Of a DNA stretch of 64,000 bases, positions 61,394-64,000 are shown piece after piece. Numbering within the stretch: position 1 is the first letter of the stretch; every line of letters starts with the position of its first letter. The translations under genes and the position numbers were made by a program. This DNA comes from Flavobacteriales bacterium (lineage in GTDB: Bacteria > Bacteroidota > Bacteroidia > Flavobacteriales_F > PHOS-HE28). The notes below the pieces were generated by a model. The model saw nothing but the letters and a program-made list of their open reading frames with translations, searched no databases and was not told the DNA's origin. The DNA lies in NCBI GenBank assembly GCA_016710965.1, contig JADJTW010000006.1, positions 62,001 through 126,000 on the forward strand, written 5' to 3'.

Positions 61394-62176
61394 TCAACGC
61401 AGTGATAGGCCGGCGAAGTAGGCCGGGGCTTTCAGCAAGCGGCTGCCGTACCAGCTGAAGAACTCGCCGTCCACGAGCACCACGCGCGCATCGGGGCAGA
61501 TCTCCTTGAATTCCTCGATGTGCTTCTGCTGGAAGGGGTAGGGCTCCGAAGCGAGCAGGATCACCTCTGGACTGGCATCCTCAACTTCCTTGGCGCTGAT
61601 CTCCGGGTAGCGCGCGTCGCCTTCATCGAAGACGTTGATGAGCCCGCAGCGGAGCAACATGTCGTTCACGAAGGTGCCATGGCCGGCTACCATATATGGT
61701 TCGCGCCAGATGAAGTAGGCAGCGGTGCGCATTTCATCCAATGGCTGCAACCCACCGAAGACCTCTGCAATGCCACGAAGGATCTCGGTCGCCTTCTCCT
61801 TGGTGCCGGTCAGTTCACCGATGGAATCGATCATGTTCGCGGCATCGCGCAGCGTGCGCACATCGCTCATCCACACCGGGAACTCCTGCTCCAAGGCTTG
61901 GATGTCCTTCTTGGCGTTCTCCTCCTTGTTGCCGATGATCAGGTCCGGCTTCAGCGCGCGCACCTTGTCCATGTCCACCTTCTTGGTGCCGCCTACGCGG
62001 TGCTTGCTGTGGAACCAGGTCTCCGGATGCACGCAGAATTTGGTGATGCCGACCACGCGTTCCGCAAGACCGAGGTCATAGAGGAGTTCGGTCTGGGAGG
62101 GGACGAGCGAGATGATGCGCTGGGGATGCGACGGCACATTGATCGTCCGACCCATCTGATCGACCAAGCCTCTCAT
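61394..62176 (-). CDS. BtuF-like helical-backbone metal/cobalamin-binding protein
   Basis: 260 residues from MRGLVDQMGRTINVPSHPQRI, the usual start pattern; the frame is open to 62416 but without family character. RIISLVPSQTELLYDLGLAERVVGITKFCVHPE, KVRALKPDLIIGNKEENAKKDIQAL and LLRCGLINVF are typical of the BtuF/FecB fold. No signal peptide is visible, as in many Bacteroidota members. It likely binds cobalamin or a related corrinoid or metal chelate; the transport permease is not in this window. Confidence 0.82.
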   Translation of the reverse strand: MRGLVDQMGRTINVPSHPQRIISLVPSQTELLYDLGLAERVVGITKFCVHPETWFHSKHRVGGTKKVDMDKVRALKPDLIIGNKEENAKKDIQALEQEFPVWMSDVRTLRDAANMIDSIGELTGTKEKATEILRGIAEVFGGLQPLDEMRTAAYFIWREPYMVAGHGTFVNDMLLRCGLINVFDEGDARYPEISAKEVEDASPEVILLASEPYPFQQKHIEEFKEICPDARVVLVDGEFFSWYGSRLLKAPAYFAGLSLR

Positions 62177-62264
62177 TCCTGCGGATCGTGCTTTAAGGAT
62201 GGGTCTGAGTTCCGACAGGATGACTTGATCTGAAGATACCGGCCAGTGAGTCAGCAAGTCCAAA

Positions 62265-62543
62265 CTATTTCCTGCCGCCGATCGATGATCGTTCAGTCGG
62301 AAAAGTGATGGTTGAATCGCCGCTCGGACGTGGGCCGTCAGCAATTTTCTGAAGAAAGGCTGAGTCTCCGACGAAGACGGGTGAGACGGCTTTCGAAACG
62401 AAGAGATAGTCGCCAACGAGCAATGATGAATCTACGCTCGGTTCAGGTAGAGCGGAGCTATCCTCGACGGAGGCATTGCAGCCAATCAAGCCAGCGACCA
62501 GCATGGCCTGGGAAAGAACGGTGGCTAGTCTAGCCAACACCAT
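62265..62543 (-). CDS. Small putative lipoprotein
   Basis: 92 residues from the ATG at 62543: MVLARLATVLSQAMLVAGLIGCNASVEDSSALPEP, a lipoprotein signal with lipobox LIGC at about residue 22. The rest is Ser/Pro-rich with no recognised domain. A TTG at 62558 extends the frame by five residues. Further upstream the same frame reads DIIGKLK, the duplicated end of the cystathionine beta-synthase gene. Moderate confidence that it is expressed. Confidence 0.5.
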   Translation of the reverse strand: MVLARLATVLSQAMLVAGLIGCNASVEDSSALPEPSVDSSLLVGDYLFVSKAVSPVFVGDSAFLQKIADGPRPSGDSTITFPTERSSIGGRK

Positions 62544-62567
62544 CGTGGAATCATTCAATTCCTTATA

Positions 62568-62593
62568 CCACTTCAGTTTCCCGATGATATCCT
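62568..62593. repeat. Direct repeat copy 1: duplicate of the 3' end of the CBS-domain gene
   Basis: 26 bases match 63130-63155 at 24 positions and cover the codons for DIIGKLK. The stop codon TAG of the functional copy reads TGG here. It marks one border of the DUF4160/DUF2442 module. Confidence 0.8.
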
Positions 62594-62605
62594 AATAGGT
62601 GATGG

Positions 62606-62862
62606 TCAAAGGGGTCCGGCCGCCGTTAGTCTCTTCTCCGCTAATTCGCGCAGGAATTCTGGGCACAGATCGAAACCGTTCGGCCAGGCAATGCCTCCTC
62701 CAGGCTCGGTGGTCACTTCGGTGAAGCGTTCCTGCGCGCTCAGTTCGGTTGCGATCCCTTGGTCAGCAACGGTTTCAGGTCCACCTCAGCACAGAAGCCA
62801 TCGGCAAAGGTCAGGAGCGCGCGGTTCGCCGGTTTTGGTATGACTTGGGTAACAGCGTTCAT
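62606..62862 (-). CDS. DUF2442 family protein, one-base frameshift
   Basis: The first frame reads MNAVTQVIPKPANRALLTFADGFCAEVDLKPLLTKG and stops early; the next frame continues IATELSAQERFTEVTTEPGGGIAWPNGFDLCPEFLRELA to a stop at 62606. Adding one G on the coding strand (a C in the CCC at 62756-62758 on the plus strand) joins them. The fused product of about 85 residues fits DUF2442 (WPNGxDLxPExL). It starts 4 bases after the DUF4160 gene. The two families are frequent neighbours; a toxin-antitoxin role is only a suggestion. Confidence 0.75.
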
Positions 62863-62866
62863 GACA

Positions 62867-63127
62867 CTAAGGTAAAGGGTCGATGGTTGAGGGAAGTTCG
62901 CAGTTGATCGCAAGTTGCCAGTTGGCTAACAGTTCATGCCGGTGAATGGCTGCCCACTCCAGCACCAACGTATGGGCACGATTTGGCAAGCCACCCGCGA
63001 TGATCTCCAACGTCCGGATGTCGAACTCGGCCCGGCTGCCTTGGTACTCCGCATGGAAATGCGGAGGGTTGTGGTCCATGAAGTACATCCGGATGATGAT
63101 CCCATAGAATCGACACAGCTCTGGCAT
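62867..63127 (-). CDS. DUF4160 family protein
   Basis: 86 residues: MPELCRFYGIIIRMYFMDHNPPHFHAEYQGSRAEFDIRTLEIIAGGLP and VLEWAAIHRHELLANWQLA match DUF4160 (I-x-MYFxDHxPPHFHA). It begins 2 bases after the stop of the CBS-domain gene and is followed 4 bases later by DUF2442. Its function is not established; the conserved His residues suggest metal or nucleic-acid contact. Confidence 0.85.
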   Translation of the reverse strand: MPELCRFYGIIIRMYFMDHNPPHFHAEYQGSRAEFDIRTLEIIAGGLPNRAHTLVLEWAAIHRHELLANWQLAINCELPSTIDPLP

Positions 63128-63129
63128 GG

Positions 63130-63155
63130 CTACTTCAGCTTCCCGATGATATCCT
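63130..63155. repeat. Direct repeat copy 2: 3' end of the CBS-domain gene
   Basis: This is the functional copy, with the codons for DIIGKLK and the TAG stop. It lies 562 bases from copy 1, with the DUF4160/DUF2442 pair between. Confidence 0.8.
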
Positions 63156-64000
63156 GCTTCGTGATGATCCCGAAGCCCTCTTTCATCTTCACCAGCACGG
63201 CTTGGGATCCATTGCCCAGCTTCTTCGCGATCTCTGCGAGTGTTGCTTCGGGGTCCATCACAGGCAATGCGGGTCCCATGACCACGCGCACCTTTTGGTG
63301 ACGCACTTCGGCATCCTCCAGGATGGCATCGAAGAGGCGAGCGTCGGTGATGGTGCCAACGGGTTTGCCGCTTTCCATCACCGGTAGTTGGTCTATGTTG
63401 TGCTTGCGCATACGATCGATGGCGAGCAGGACGGGTTCGTCGGCTTCAACGCTCACGAGCGAAAGGTCCTTGCCCTTGAGCAGATCACCGGCGGTGGGCT
63501 TCTCTTCCACCAGGAAACCGCGTTCGCGCATCCAGTCGTCGTTGAACATCTTGCCCACGTAACGCGTGCCGTGGTCGTGGAAGATCACCACCACCACCTC
63601 ACCCTTCTTGAAGTTGTCCTTCAGTTGCAGCAGGCCGGCCATGGCACTGCCCGCACTGTTGCCCACGAAGATGCCTTCGTCACGAACGATCTTCCGAGTG
63701 AAAATGGCCGCATCGCGATCGGTCACTTTCTCGAAATGATCGATCAGGTCCATGTCGACGTTCTGCGGCACGAAGTCCTCACCGATGCCTTCAGTGATGT
63801 AGGGGTAGATCTCGTTCTTGTCGAAGATGCCCGTCTCCTTCAACTTCTTGAAGACCGAGCCGTAGGTGTCGATACCCCACACCTTCAGTTTTGGGTTCTT
63901 CTCTTTCAGGAATTTCGCCGTGCCGCTGATGGTGCCACCAGTGCCCACGCCGACCACTAGGTGATCCACCTTGCCGCCGGTCTGGTCCCAGATCTCAGGA
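63130..64000 (-). CDS. Cystathionine beta-synthase / cysteine synthase with CBS domain pair, 5' partial
   Basis: The gene runs off the right edge; about 290 C-terminal residues are visible. DHLVVGVGTGGTISGTAKFLKEKNP is the PLP phosphate-binding loop of fold-type II enzymes, followed by FVGNSAGSAMAGLLQL. Two CBS domains follow (LVSVEADEPVLLAIDRMRKHNIDQLPVMESGKPVGTITD and MDPEATLAEIAKKLGNGSQAVLVKM). It makes or uses cystathionine or cysteine; the catalytic Lys lies outside the window. The C-terminus ends DIIGKLK, and these codons are the ones duplicated at 62571-62593. Confidence 0.9.
   Translation of the reverse strand, partial: PEIWDQTGGKVDHLVVGVGTGGTISGTAKFLKEKNPKLKVWGIDTYGSVFKKLKETGIFDKNEIYPYITEGIGEDFVPQNVDMDLIDHFEKVTDRDAAIFTRKIVRDEGIFVGNSAGSAMAGLLQLKDNFKKGEVVVVIFHDHGTRYVGKMFNDDWMRERGFLVEEKPTAGDLLKGKDLSLVSVEADEPVLLAIDRMRKHNIDQLPVMESGKPVGTITDARLFDAILEDAEVRHQKVRVVMGPALPVMDPEATLAEIAKKLGNGSQAVLVKMKEGFGIITKQDIIGKLK

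Overview
The window looks like a chromosomal segment of a GC-rich member of the Bacteroidota, most likely a Flavobacteriales-type lineage. The pointers are secreted proteins with type IX secretion (T9SS) C-terminal sorting domains, a fused SecDF, a class III glutamine synthetase, a TonB receptor with a carboxypeptidase-regulatory N-domain, the order rpsU-xerC-hpf-tRNAs-tuf-tRNA-secE-nusG-rplKAJL-rpoBC, and Bacteroidota-type -7 promoter elements (TAnnTTTG or TAnnTTCG) lying very close to start codons. I cannot name a species.

Layout. 1-10150: three large T9SS cargo genes. The first, a gingipain-like C25 domain followed by about 20 Cys-rich tandem modules, runs off the left edge and is frameshifted. 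10204-13605: a putative metal-acquisition locus (His/Cys small protein, TonB receptor, lipoprotein). 13653-17815: L,D-transpeptidase, PPC-domain protein, purE, purK, an outer-membrane barrel and rpe. 17856-20114: an FG-GAP/T9SS protein. 20287-27900: secDF, a two-component system, a set of small envelope proteins of unknown function, and tatA. 28105-34829: glutamine synthetase, a PorE-like OmpA protein, purM and prfA. 34929-43724: pyrF, a DUF2851 protein, a PspC-like protein, a K+-channel-like protein, an RmlD-like reductase, a MetP/MetS-type sodium symporter with its 45-residue small subunit, a helix-hairpin-helix protein, apt and an acyl-CoA dehydrogenase. 43798-58808: the translation/transcription block with five tRNAs. 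58824-64000: a perfect palindrome, a truncated DUF3467 gene, a patatin-like outer-membrane phospholipase with an internal stop, a BtuF-like binding protein, a small lipoprotein, an apparent DUF4160/DUF2442 insertion between 26-bp direct repeats, and the 3' part of a cystathionine beta-synthase/cysteine synthase gene.

A cross-cutting feature is the number of one-base reading-frame breaks, including in tuf, rplJ, rpoB and the glutamine synthetase. Most are one base too many or too few next to a short G or C run. Intact copies of the first three are expected to be essential, so consensus or assembly error is the simplest explanation. Real pseudogenes (DUF3467, possibly the patatin gene) must be separated from this background. 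I found no CRISPR array, prophage, transposase or rRNA operon. The most unusual items are the tandem-module secreted protein, the 3'-end-duplicating insertion behind the cystathionine beta-synthase gene, and the small-protein envelope cluster.
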